A DNA stretch of 64,000 bases, from NCBI GenBank assembly GCA_049840875.1, contig JASGJE010000015.1:124001-188000 (forward strand), in the 5' to 3' direction. Of the stretch, positions 17,385 through 25,406 are shown one piece after another. A model generated the notes under the pieces. It saw nothing but the letters and a program-made list of their open reading frames with translations. It had not been told where the DNA came from and made no database searches. Every line of letters begins with the position of its first letter. Within the stretch, counting starts at the first letter, position 1. Source of the DNA: JAFDYH01 sp049840875 (GTDB lineage Bacteria; Bacteroidota; Bacteroidia; Chitinophagales; Chitinophagaceae). The translations under genes were made by a program, and so were the position numbers.

Positions 17385-18098
17385 ATGAGCACGGAAAACA
17401 GAAAGCAATCGATTCTTTTGGTTGAAGATGAAGAAAACCTGCATGAGGCTCTAAAGCTTAACCTTGAATTGGAAGGTTATGAAGTGACTTCTGCGTATGA
17501 CGGCAGCGCCGCATTAAAATCAGTAGCGGATGAATATTTTGATCTCATCATACTCGATGTAATGCTGCCCGAAATTGATGGGATAAACGTGACTGAAACC
17601 GTGCGCCTGCAAAACAATGACGTTCCTATTCTTATTTTAAGTGCAAAAAATACAAGCGCCGACCGGGTGCTCGGATTAAAAAAAGGCGCTGATGATTATC
17701 TCACAAAACCCTTTAATCTTGAAGAACTGTTGCTAAGAGTGCAAAAGTTGATTGATAAGAATAAGAAAATGCAGGACAAGGAAACAGTTGGAGATACATA
17801 CAGTTTTGGCAATAGCACTATCGATTTTAAAGCGCAGGAAGCAAAGACACGATCAGGTGAAACCGTGCAGTTAAGCAAGAAGGAAACCATGTTGCTCAAG
17901 TTGCTGATCGAAAATAAAAATGAAGTGGTGCCGAGAGAAAAGATTTTACAAGCTGTATGGGGCTACAATGTGTATCCAACCACCCGCACCATTGATAATT
18001 TCATTCTTAGTTTTCGAAAATATTTTGAAGAGGACAGCCGCAACCCAAAATATTTTCATTCTGTAAGAGGAGTAGGGTATAAATATTCGGAAGGATGA
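17385..18098 (+). CDS. OmpR/PhoB-type response regulator
   Basis: Cytoplasmic transcription regulator of 237 residues and partner of the kinase just upstream. The receiver domain has the acidic pair ED near residues 14-16, the phospho-acceptor Asp58 in LIILDVMLPEIDG, the Ser/Thr switch in LSAKN and the conserved Lys in DDYLTKPF. The C-terminal winged helix (LSKKETMLLKLLIENKNEVV, YPTTRTIDNFILSFRKYFE, VRGVGYKY) is of the OmpR type. Gene order kinase then regulator with a single spacer base indicates translational coupling. An intergenic 7-bp repeat array begins five bases after its stop. Confidence 0.95.
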   Translation: MSTENRKQSILLVEDEENLHEALKLNLELEGYEVTSAYDGSAALKSVADEYFDLIILDVMLPEIDGINVTETVRLQNNDVPILILSAKNTSADRVLGLKKGADDYLTKPFNLEELLLRVQKLIDKNKKMQDKETVGDTYSFGNSTIDFKAQEAKTRSGETVQLSKKETMLLKLLIENKNEVVPREKILQAVWGYNVYPTTRTIDNFILSFRKYFEEDSRNPKYFHSVRGVGYKYSEG

Positions 18099-18102
18099 TA
18101 AA

Positions 18103-18137
18103 AGTAAATAGTTATCAGTCCGAAGTCGATAGTAATA
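18103..18137 (+). repeat. 7-bp tandem array (AGTNNNN type)
   Basis: Five consecutive heptamers, every one beginning AGT and including AGTCCGA, between the convergent response regulator and batD. Confidence 0.8.
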
Positions 18138-18161
18138 AATTTTAGAGGTCCAGTATCTTTT

Positions 18162-19961
18162 TTAGAGAGAATGATGAATTGCTTTCAGCGTTTCCTTTGT
18201 TTTTACAAACAAGTCTTCTTTTTTGATTTCTACAATCGCATCAGTATATAATGTGGTTTCGCAATAGTTCATAATTGTAATGAGATCGGCAACTGTTTTA
18301 TCTTCGATTCCAAACGATTTAAGTTGCTGTGCCAATAATGATTTGTTCATGGCGCTGCCTGAAATATTGATTTTCTGTCGCAGGTATTCCCAAATCGATT
18401 TGTTAAGCTCTTTATAGAAATTATTGTCTTCTGCGATCATCATCATTTCCGGCGTTTCCAATAGTTTATCTATTGAAATACCCGGTTCGGCAGGTTTTAT
18501 AACTTCTGTGATGAGTAGTTTGGCCTTTTTACCGTTCTTTTTATTTACCCATATCAATATACCGAGAGCTGCCAGCATTACGATAATCACACCAGCTAAC
18601 CAGAGATAGATTACAGCCGGGACAGAACGGGTAATCTTTGTTTCATTTATTTTTTCCTTTTCTTTTTCCCTGGAACTAACCTGTATGGTCAGCGGTGGCG
18701 TAGAAATATTTTCAAAATGATTCGTATCGGGATTAAAGAAATTGAACACAACTGCAGGAATGGCGTAGTTACCTCCTTTAGCTGATATAAAACGATAATG
18801 AAATTTTTTAACCCCTGTTAATGGCGCCTGCAGCTTATCAATCGAATCTTTTATGGTTGGCTCAAATGCATCGAGGCCTGCAGGCCATTTTATATCCGGC
18901 GCATTTATTTGTGTAAAATTTCCTTTACCACTTATAGTAACTACCAGTTCGCCTTGTTCATTCTTTGCTATTTCTTTTTTTTCCAAAGAAGCATCAATGG
19001 TAAAATCGCCTACGGCAGCGGTAAAAGAATCTGTTTTATTTTTTGCAGGCAACGGTTTTACCACGATTGGTATGGTTTCCGTTTTATCTGAGTTCTCGTA
19101 AACCTCGGTATTATTATGAACTTCCTCATCCGCACCATGAAGTACACCTTCTACAATTTCCTGTTCCGTCTTTTTATTCACCACGCTTCGCGAAAACTCT
19201 ACCTTATTTGAAATCTCCATCGGATCAACGACAAACCTTCCGGCCTGCAGCGGATATAACTGCACTTTACGAACAGTATGCACATCAAAACTCTTACCAT
19301 CTATCACTTCTGTTGTTTGTGCTTTGCTTGCCAGGTTCACCATATCATACACTGCGAACCCATAAAACCCCGGATTTTTAATGATGTCGCTTTTCGATTC
19401 AAGCCGTGAATACAATTTATAAGTAGCAACCACCGGTTCACCAACATAACAGGTTCGTTTATCAACCTGTACTTTCAGAAAAAGATTTTTTTTGATCTTA
19501 TCAACAGGATTTTCGCCGGGGCGAAGAAAGTAATCCGAATTAGAATTTAACGATGCTGTTTTCTGTTTGTATAGTTTAAGCGCTTCATCTTTTGAAATAA
19601 CATCAATAAATACATCATTACTGCTTATCCTTTTTCCGTCTGTTAATGCCGTGGCTCCCGGTATCATAAAGCGGCCTGGTTTTAATGCAACAAGAGTATA
19701 CACTGTATTTATTAGAGGCCGGGAAATATTTAGATTAATAAGCGATCCTTTATAAATATGTGGTCCGGTCACAAAACGAAAACCAGAAAATGCAGGCGCT
19801 GTAAAATCTTCTGTCTTCACATCTCCTTCAATAATGAATTGTACTTCGAAAGATTCTCCGGCAGTAACAGGAGTTTGTGGCGCCACTGTCCGGAAACTAA
19901 GCTGGGCATTGACATTGCAACAAATAATAAATAGCAGAATTTGTAAAATTCCTCTTCTCAT
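18162..19961 (-). CDS. batD: BatD family protein
   Basis: BatD (aerotolerance operon protein) of 599 residues, found across Bacteroidetes. Signal peptide MRRGILQILLFIICCNVNA, then repeated beta-sandwich domains (LSFRTVAPQTPVTAGESFEV, ALKPGRFMIPGA, FLKVQVDKRTCYVGEPVVA, VSGKGNFTQINAPDI), a transmembrane helix near residue 460 (IYLWLAGVIIVMLAALGILI) and a cytoplasmic C-terminus. The Bat system pairs it with MoxR and von Willebrand A domain proteins (BatA, BatB); none lies next to it here. It is convergent with the response regulator gene. Molecular role is not established. Confidence 0.9.
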   Translation of the reverse strand: MRRGILQILLFIICCNVNAQLSFRTVAPQTPVTAGESFEVQFIIEGDVKTEDFTAPAFSGFRFVTGPHIYKGSLINLNISRPLINTVYTLVALKPGRFMIPGATALTDGKRISSNDVFIDVISKDEALKLYKQKTASLNSNSDYFLRPGENPVDKIKKNLFLKVQVDKRTCYVGEPVVATYKLYSRLESKSDIIKNPGFYGFAVYDMVNLASKAQTTEVIDGKSFDVHTVRKVQLYPLQAGRFVVDPMEISNKVEFSRSVVNKKTEQEIVEGVLHGADEEVHNNTEVYENSDKTETIPIVVKPLPAKNKTDSFTAAVGDFTIDASLEKKEIAKNEQGELVVTISGKGNFTQINAPDIKWPAGLDAFEPTIKDSIDKLQAPLTGVKKFHYRFISAKGGNYAIPAVVFNFFNPDTNHFENISTPPLTIQVSSREKEKEKINETKITRSVPAVIYLWLAGVIIVMLAALGILIWVNKKNGKKAKLLITEVIKPAEPGISIDKLLETPEMMMIAEDNNFYKELNKSIWEYLRQKINISGSAMNKSLLAQQLKSFGIEDKTVADLITIMNYCETTLYTDAIVEIKKEDLFVKTKETLKAIHHSL

Positions 19962-19991
19962 ATCTTTCGTTCAGGTTAAAAGTAGGATAGA

Positions 19992-20080
19992 ATTTATGAT
20001 GTCTGCTATATGATAGCTGATTTATGTTTTTGGTAACAGTAAATTCGTTTCAGCTCAATCATACATCATAAATCAGCCAT
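19992..20080. repeat. Facing pair of 7-bp arrays (ATTTATG / CATAAAT)
   Basis: Left array 19992-20026: five heptamers ending TG, including two ATTTATG. Right array 20060-20080: CATACAT, CATAAAT, CAGCCAT. The inner units are near-perfect reverse complements (13 of 14 bases), so a fold-back RNA is possible between batD and the SDR gene. Confidence 0.75.
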
Positions 20081-20103
20081 TTTTTCCATTGCCCTGAAAT
20101 CTT

Positions 20104-20802
20104 TTATATATCGCCCAATTGTGGTCGCATCACAATTTCCTCAATGCATGCCTGTGGCGATAATTGTGAAGCTGCAAAAATCATTTTTGCAATATCCTCG
20201 GCTTCCATAAAACGTTTTGGGTCTAATCCGCTTGCAGCCCATGAATCGGTATAAGCTGCTCCCGGTATTACATGTGTGACTTTGATACCATGCGGCTTCA
20301 TTTCTTCACGTAGGTTTTTGCTGAAGCCATATAACGCAAATTTGCTGATACTATAAGCGCCGCCATTTTTATACGCATTCAATGAAGCGATAGAACAAAT
20401 GTTGAAAATATGCCCGCTTCTTTTATTCATCATTTGCGGTAAGAGAAGTCTTGTTAAATGGTAAGCGCTGTAAAAATTAACGGCCATCTGGTTTTCGATG
20501 GCACCTTCAGGTTCATTATAAACGCTCCCAGGCTCAAATATGCCGGCATTATTAATAAGAATATCCGCGTTGCCTGATTTCAAACACCAATTTCCAAATT
20601 CTTTTACCTGTTCTTTCACGGAAAGATCAAATGGCTTTGCTTTGATTGTTACCGCAGGAAATTTATTTAAAAGACTTTCCATTGCTTTGTAGAGCGAATG
20701 CTCTCCACGGCTACATAATAAAAGGTTGTATCTATTTGCTGCAAAAATTTCAGCGGCCGCGTAGCCGATTCCACGAGATGCGCCGGTAATAATAACATTC
20801 AT
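20104..20802 (-). CDS. Short-chain dehydrogenase/reductase
   Basis: Classical SDR of about 232 residues. The start MNVIITGASRGIGYAAAEIF places the TGxxxGIG cofactor motif at residues 6-13; an upstream Met in the same frame (20838) would leave only three bases to the next divergent frame and no promoter space. NNAG, the catalytic Ser in NICSIAS and YSISK with the active-site Tyr and Lys are all present, and VIPGAAYTD is the SDR PG motif. Substrate cannot be inferred. It is divergent from the YjjG-type gene, with which it shares a 75-bp promoter region. Confidence 0.9.
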   Translation of the reverse strand: MNVIITGASRGIGYAAAEIFAANRYNLLLCSRGEHSLYKAMESLLNKFPAVTIKAKPFDLSVKEQVKEFGNWCLKSGNADILINNAGIFEPGSVYNEPEGAIENQMAVNFYSAYHLTRLLLPQMMNKRSGHIFNICSIASLNAYKNGGAYSISKFALYGFSKNLREEMKPHGIKVTHVIPGAAYTDSWAASGLDPKRFMEAEDIAKMIFAASQLSPQACIEEIVMRPQLGDI

Positions 20803-20877
20803 ATTATTAGTTTCTGAAGAAGAATTTTGTAAAGCCATGTTTTGAAAATTTCCCTGTTATTTTGCAACAATACTACT

Positions 20878-21609
20878 ATGAGCAAAGATAATAACGCACC
20901 TTCAGCGGGTAAGGGTAAATATAAACATCTCTTTTTCGATCTCGATCATACACTATGGGATTTTGAAGCGAATGCAAAGGCAACTCTTCAGGAATTGTAC
21001 ACAACATTAAAATTGAAGGAAAGAGGCATTGATGATTTTAATCTTTTTTATAAAAACTACCTGGATCATAATGACAGGCTGTGGGAACGTTACCGCAACG
21101 GCTATATCAAACAGGAAGATTTGCGGATAAAACGGATGCGACAATCACTGCTCGATTTCAAAATTGCAGATGAGCCACTGGCCCAGGCAATGAGCGTCCA
21201 ATTTCTTGAGCTGCTTCCTTCACGAACTATTTTATTTCCTTACACAAAAGAAATCCTGGATTACCTGCTCAATAAAAAATATTCGTTACATCTTATCACA
21301 AATGGTTTTGAGAAAACCCAACATAGCAAACTAAAATACTCTGGATTGGATGGTTACTTTCAGCAGGTAATTACTTCTGAATGCTCAGGAAGTTTGAAGC
21401 CACAGAAAGAAATCTTCGAATATGCTTTCAGCAAAACAAATGCTTTGCCTGCGGAAAGTATTATGATCGGCGATACGCTGGATGTAGATATACAAGGAGC
21501 GATAAATGCTGGCATCGACCAGGTATTTGTCAATCATCATCGCATCAATGCGCATATACAACCCACTTATACCATATATTCTTTAAAAGAACTGGAAGAG
21601 ATATTTTAA
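20878..21609 (+). CDS. yjjG: YjjG-type HAD phosphatase (pyrimidine nucleotidase)
   Basis: HAD superfamily hydrolase of 243 residues, of the YjjG group that dephosphorylates non-canonical pyrimidine nucleotides. Motif I FFDLDHTLWDF with the nucleophile Asp, motif II ITNG, motif III Lys in GSLKPQ and motif IV MIGDTLDVDI are all intact, with a helical C1 cap between I and II. Start at ATG 20878 (MSKDNNAP); the longer frame upstream overlaps the shared promoter region with the SDR gene. A bidirectional terminator follows 42 bp after the stop. Confidence 0.88.
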   Translation: MSKDNNAPSAGKGKYKHLFFDLDHTLWDFEANAKATLQELYTTLKLKERGIDDFNLFYKNYLDHNDRLWERYRNGYIKQEDLRIKRMRQSLLDFKIADEPLAQAMSVQFLELLPSRTILFPYTKEILDYLLNKKYSLHLITNGFEKTQHSKLKYSGLDGYFQQVITSECSGSLKPQKEIFEYAFSKTNALPAESIMIGDTLDVDIQGAINAGIDQVFVNHHRINAHIQPTYTIYSLKELEEIF

Positions 21610-21650
21610 GAATTGTTCAGAGTGATTCGATTGGCTAAGACATTCAAAAG

Positions 21651-21686
21651 AAACGTCGATGATCATTTGATCATCGACGTTTTACA
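21651..21686. terminator. Bidirectional terminator between yjjG and carB
   Basis: Perfect 15-bp inverted repeat (AAACGTCGATGATCA and complement) around a two-base centre, with T-rich flanks on both strands, between the two convergent stop codons. Confidence 0.88.
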
Positions 21687-21707
21687 TAAAATGATTTTCC
21701 GAGCCGA

Positions 21708-24533
21708 TTACTTACTCAGGTACATACTTCTGTCCTTATATAATTGTCTGAAGTAAGGGTCACGAAGGTCTTTTATAAAACGAATTGCTTCTCCTGTCGA
21801 CTTCATTTCCGGGCCAAGCTCCTTATTTACACCAGGAAATTTATTGAAACTGAAAACAGGTTCTTTGATCGCAAAACCTTTCAGCTTCTTTTCAAATTTG
21901 AAATCTTTCAGTTTGTGAGTACCCAGCATTACTTTGGTAGCAACGTTCAGATAAGGTATCTGGTAAGCCTTTGCTATGAACGGTGTTGTTCTTGATGCTC
22001 TTGGGTTTGCTTCGATCACAAATACTTTACCTTCTTTTACCGCAAACTGAATGTTGATCAGTCCACGAATATCCAGTGCCTTTGCAATCTTCTCAGCATA
22101 GAACTCCATCGTCGTCACTTCCATTGGTGTCAGATTGAATGCAGGAAGTACTGCATTGCTATCACCACTATGAATACCGGCCGGCTCAATATGTTCCATC
22201 ACTCCCATCACATGGAATGTCTCGCCATCATAGATCGCATCTATTTCAGCTTCCTGGCAACGATCAAGGAAGTGGTCGATCAATATCTTATTACCAGGGA
22301 TATGTTTCAATAAACTGATAACTGCTTTTTCGACCTCTTCATCATTAATAACGATACGCATACGTTGGCCACCCAACACATAGCTTGGTCTTACCAGCAC
22401 AGGATAACCAACTTTATTCGCTACTTCAACCGCTTCATCCACATCATAGGCAGTGCCGTAGTCAGGATATGGAATGTTTAGCTCTTTCAGCATATCGCTG
22501 AAGCGTCCACGATCTTCTGCGATATCAAGACTATTGTATGAAGTGCCTATGATTTTTATACCTTTTGCATCCAGCTTTTCCGCAAGCTTCAATGCCGTTT
22601 GTCCGCCAAGCTGCACGATAACGCCATCTGGTTTTTCGTGTTCGACTATTTCTTTCAGATGCTCCCAGTATACCGGCTCGAAATACAGCTTATCAGCCAT
22701 GTCGAAATCTGTACTTACCGTTTCAGGATTACAATTCACCATGATAGCTTCATAACCACACTCTTTTATCGCCAGTAATCCATGTACACAACAATAGTCA
22801 AACTCAATACCCTGGCCGATACGGTTCGGCCCGCTTCCTAAAACGATGATTTTCTTTTTATCTGAAACTTTGCTTTCGTTGTAATTACCTTCTTCAAACG
22901 TGGAATAGAAATAAGGTGTTTTTGCTTCAAACTCTGCGCTGCAGGTGTCTACCATTTTATATACACGACTGATGCCTGCTTCCTTTCTTTTATTATAAAC
23001 ATCATCTTCATCCCCATGCTGAAGAATACGGCTGATCTGCTCGTCGCTGAAACCGTTCACCTTAGCCTCACGCAAGAGTTCAATCGGTAAATTATCAAGA
23101 TCATATTTCGCAATCTCTTTTTCAAGGTTGCAGATCTTTTGTATCTCGTATAAAAACCAGCGATCGATACCATTTGTCGCCTTCGAAATAGTACCAACAG
23201 AGATGCCAGCCATCAGCGCATCTTTTATACGGAAGATGCGGTCCCATTTCGGCGTCTTGATGTATTCCAGCAATTCTTCGGCATGCATCATGCTTTTGCC
23301 ATAGTAACCTAAGCCAACTGCATTGTTTTCGAGGCTCTGACATGCCTTCTGAATAGCTTCGGTAAAGCTTCGTCCGATTGCCATTACTTCGCCCACGCTT
23401 TTCATCTGCAAGCCAAGCGTATCATTGGCGCCCTTGAACTTATCAAAATTCCACCTGGGCACTTTTACAATTACATAATCAAGCGCCGGTTCAAAATAGG
23501 CGGACGTTGTTTTCGTAATCTGGTTTTCCAATTCATCCAGTGTATAACCAATCGCCAGCTTTGCAGCAATCTTAGCGATTGGATAACCTGTCGCTTTCGA
23601 TGCAAGCGCAGAAGAACGGCTTACACGCGGATTGATCTCAATCGCTATGATTTCTTCCGTAGAAGGATTCAATGCAAACTGCACATTACAACCACCGGCA
23701 AAATTGCCAAGGTCACGCATCATGCGGATAGCAGTGTTGCGCATTAATTGCATAGCTGTATCGCTGAGTGTCATTGCCGGTGCCACTGTGATTGAATCAC
23801 CGGTATGCACACCCATCGGGTCGAAATTTTCAACCGTACATATAATACATACGTTGTCTGCAGCGTCTCTCAGCAATTCCAATTCAAATTCTTTCCAGCC
23901 TAATACAGCTTTTTCAACAAGTACTTCATGAATCGGTGAAGCTTGCAAACCGCGGTTGAGTGCTTCGTCCAGGTCATTTTTATCATGAACAAAGCCACCA
24001 CCAGTACCGCCGAGTGTAAAAGAGGGACGAATCACCAACGGAAAACCAATCTCCTGTGCGAATTCTTTTCCTTCTAAAAATGAGTTAGCTGTCTTGGCCG
24101 TAGCTACCTGCACTCCAAGCTGAATCATCCACTGCCTGAACTTTTCGCGGTCTTCGGCTTTATCGATGGCTTTTATATCTACGCCGATCAGGCGCACATT
24201 GTATTGTTTCCACAACCCAAGATCTTCAGCTTCTTTTGCCAGGTTAAGCGCTGTTTGCCCACCCATGGTTGGCAATACGGCATCAATGTCATTTTCCTGG
24301 AGAATCTGTTCAATACTTTCCACTGTCAATGGTAGCAGGTAAACTTTATCTGCCATCATCGGGTCGGTCATGATGGTGGCGGGATTGCTGTTGATCAGGA
24401 TTACTTTCACACCTTCCTCCCGCAAACTTCTTGCAGCCTGCGTGCCAGAGTAATCAAACTCGCAAGCCTGACCAATAATAATAGGACCTGAACCAATAAT
24501 AAGGACTGATTTGATGGAGCTATCTTTCGGCAT
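21708..24533 (-). CDS. carB: Carbamoyl-phosphate synthase large subunit, without allosteric domain
   Basis: Makes carbamoyl phosphate for pyrimidine and arginine synthesis, using ammonia supplied by CarA. The protein starts MPKDSSIKSVLIIGSGPIIIGQACEFDYSG and has the two homologous ATP-grasp halves (GGTGGG near residue 177; second half from KKKIIVLGSGPNRIGQGIEFDY near residue 570). At 941 residues it ends right where the second ATP-grasp half ends (PYFRQLYKDRSMYLSK); the roughly 130-residue MGS-like allosteric domain present in E. coli CarB (1073 residues) is absent. To my knowledge CarB of this length is usual in part of the Bacteroidetes. Regulation may instead act on RNA: a hairpin with a T7 run lies 44 bases upstream. 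carA is not adjacent. Confidence 0.95.
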   Translation of the reverse strand: MPKDSSIKSVLIIGSGPIIIGQACEFDYSGTQAARSLREEGVKVILINSNPATIMTDPMMADKVYLLPLTVESIEQILQENDIDAVLPTMGGQTALNLAKEAEDLGLWKQYNVRLIGVDIKAIDKAEDREKFRQWMIQLGVQVATAKTANSFLEGKEFAQEIGFPLVIRPSFTLGGTGGGFVHDKNDLDEALNRGLQASPIHEVLVEKAVLGWKEFELELLRDAADNVCIICTVENFDPMGVHTGDSITVAPAMTLSDTAMQLMRNTAIRMMRDLGNFAGGCNVQFALNPSTEEIIAIEINPRVSRSSALASKATGYPIAKIAAKLAIGYTLDELENQITKTTSAYFEPALDYVIVKVPRWNFDKFKGANDTLGLQMKSVGEVMAIGRSFTEAIQKACQSLENNAVGLGYYGKSMMHAEELLEYIKTPKWDRIFRIKDALMAGISVGTISKATNGIDRWFLYEIQKICNLEKEIAKYDLDNLPIELLREAKVNGFSDEQISRILQHGDEDDVYNKRKEAGISRVYKMVDTCSAEFEAKTPYFYSTFEEGNYNESKVSDKKKIIVLGSGPNRIGQGIEFDYCCVHGLLAIKECGYEAIMVNCNPETVSTDFDMADKLYFEPVYWEHLKEIVEHEKPDGVIVQLGGQTALKLAEKLDAKGIKIIGTSYNSLDIAEDRGRFSDMLKELNIPYPDYGTAYDVDEAVEVANKVGYPVLVRPSYVLGGQRMRIVINDEEVEKAVISLLKHIPGNKILIDHFLDRCQEAEIDAIYDGETFHVMGVMEHIEPAGIHSGDSNAVLPAFNLTPMEVTTMEFYAEKIAKALDIRGLINIQFAVKEGKVFVIEANPRASRTTPFIAKAYQIPYLNVATKVMLGTHKLKDFKFEKKLKGFAIKEPVFSFNKFPGVNKELGPEMKSTGEAIRFIKDLRDPYFRQLYKDRSMYLSK

Positions 24534-24576
24534 TTTTTTATTCGTGTTTTAAGCGCAAGAACAATCGTGCGGACAT

Positions 24577-24600
24577 AAAAAAACCGGGTTTTTCCCGGGG
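24577..24600 (-). promoter_or_regulatory. Hairpin plus T7 run at the predicted 5' end of the carB mRNA
   Basis: On the minus strand: CCGGG, loop AAAAA, CCCGG, then seven T, ending 44 bases before the carB ATG. It begins 3 bases after a TAnnTTTG box, so a transcript from that promoter would start with the hairpin. It is shaped like an attenuator; it could also be a terminator of upstream minus-strand transcription or a 5' stabiliser. Confidence 0.5.
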
Positions 24601-24602
24601 TG

Positions 24603-24610
24603 CAAAAGTA
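24603..24610 (-). promoter_or_regulatory. -7 box for carB
   Basis: TACTTTTG on the minus strand fits TAnnTTTG, 70 bases upstream of the carB start. Confidence 0.45.
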
Positions 24611-24757
24611 AGGGAATCCAACCTTTTCGAAATAAAATTATATGCGCCATTTTAAGCGGCATGTTCCCCGCATGCATTCTACCTCGTAGATATAGAAAGA
24701 GTGGTTCTATCTGTAAGTAATGATGTGTTTGCGCTTTTTGAAAATGAGAGAAAAGAA
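24611..24757. other. Spacer upstream of carB
   Basis: Together with the carB leader this forms a stretch of about 310 bases without a gene between carB and the 67-residue gene. Apart from the promoter, leader hairpin and terminator listed separately, I see nothing in it. Confidence 0.4.
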
Positions 24758-24790
24758 AAACCGGACTTATTTGCCCGGTTTAAAGAGAAT
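24758..24790 (-). terminator. Terminator of the 67-residue gene
   Basis: Read on the minus strand, AAACCGG and CCGGTTT form a 7-bp stem around a ten-base loop, followed by TTTCTTTT. It lies 65 bp after the stop codon of the small gene, which supports that gene being expressed. Confidence 0.6.
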
Positions 24791-24845
24791 ATTGTTTACA
24801 CTTCCCGTCTTCGAAACAGGAAATACCTTTCAGCGATTAAACATT

Positions 24846-25049
24846 TCAACTGTGGTAAGCTGAAATTTCAAATTCATCTAAAGAAACTTCCTCAGAAGCC
24901 ATCAAGCTATCGTTCACCTTGTTTCCTTCATACTTGTTCTTCATCTTGGTGATCCAACGCTGCTTGATCTCTTGTCCACGTATCATACCGACGAACAAAC
25001 CTCCCGTCAGTATCATACTCAGTAGTGTTTTTTGTGCTATTCTTTTCAT
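24846..25049 (-). CDS. Small hypothetical protein with N-terminal hydrophobic segment
   Basis: 67 residues: MKRIAQKTLLSMILTGGLFVGMIRGQ is a signal-anchor or signal peptide, followed by a charged tail with KMKNKYEG and an acidic C-terminus. No family recognised. Support for a real gene comes from the good signal-type N-terminus and from an intrinsic terminator 65 bp downstream. It lies on the same strand as carB but the terminator separates them. Confidence 0.5.
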   Translation of the reverse strand: MKRIAQKTLLSMILTGGLFVGMIRGQEIKQRWITKMKNKYEGNKVNDSLMASEEVSLDEFEISAYHS

Positions 25050-25394
25050 CTGGCCCGATTTAACTAAGAATCTAATAATTTACTGCAAGCTAAAATATCA
25101 TGCCAGTTTTCGTATTATTACTATACAACCGGCAAATTATTTTCAACGAACGGTTTCTATAATGACCAATACGTTTCTATATACGCTGCATTGCTATTTA
25201 AAGTTTAAGAATCTCTAACAATTTGATAAAATTTATGATGATCGTTTAGATATCGGGTAGCAGATACTCTTTAATCGCAACTTCATGTGCTTTTGTTGTT
25301 GCATTCAAAAAATAATTTGCTTTTTATATTCTTAGTAAGTGGAGTTATTCACGTGTGTGGTTTTGTTCTTACAAAGCGAATAAGCGTTGGTAAT
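25050..25394. other. Intergenic region upstream of the M23 peptidase gene
   Basis: AT-rich spacer between divergent small gene and peptidase gene. An open frame reaches back to 25287 but its extra 40 residues look untranslated because a promoter box lies at 25395. No hairpin or repeat array stands out. Confidence 0.4.
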
Positions 25395-25402
25395 TATTTT
25401 TG
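25395..25402 (+). promoter_or_regulatory. -7 box for the M23 peptidase gene
   Basis: TATTTTTG ends 4 bases before the ATG at 25407; transcription from it would give a leaderless mRNA and rules out the longer upstream start. Confidence 0.5.
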
Positions 25403-25406
25403 TCAA

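Noticed and set aside
25287..25406. Longer N-terminus for the M23 peptidase
   Set aside because: The extra 40 residues precede a promoter box and would move the signal peptide inside the protein.
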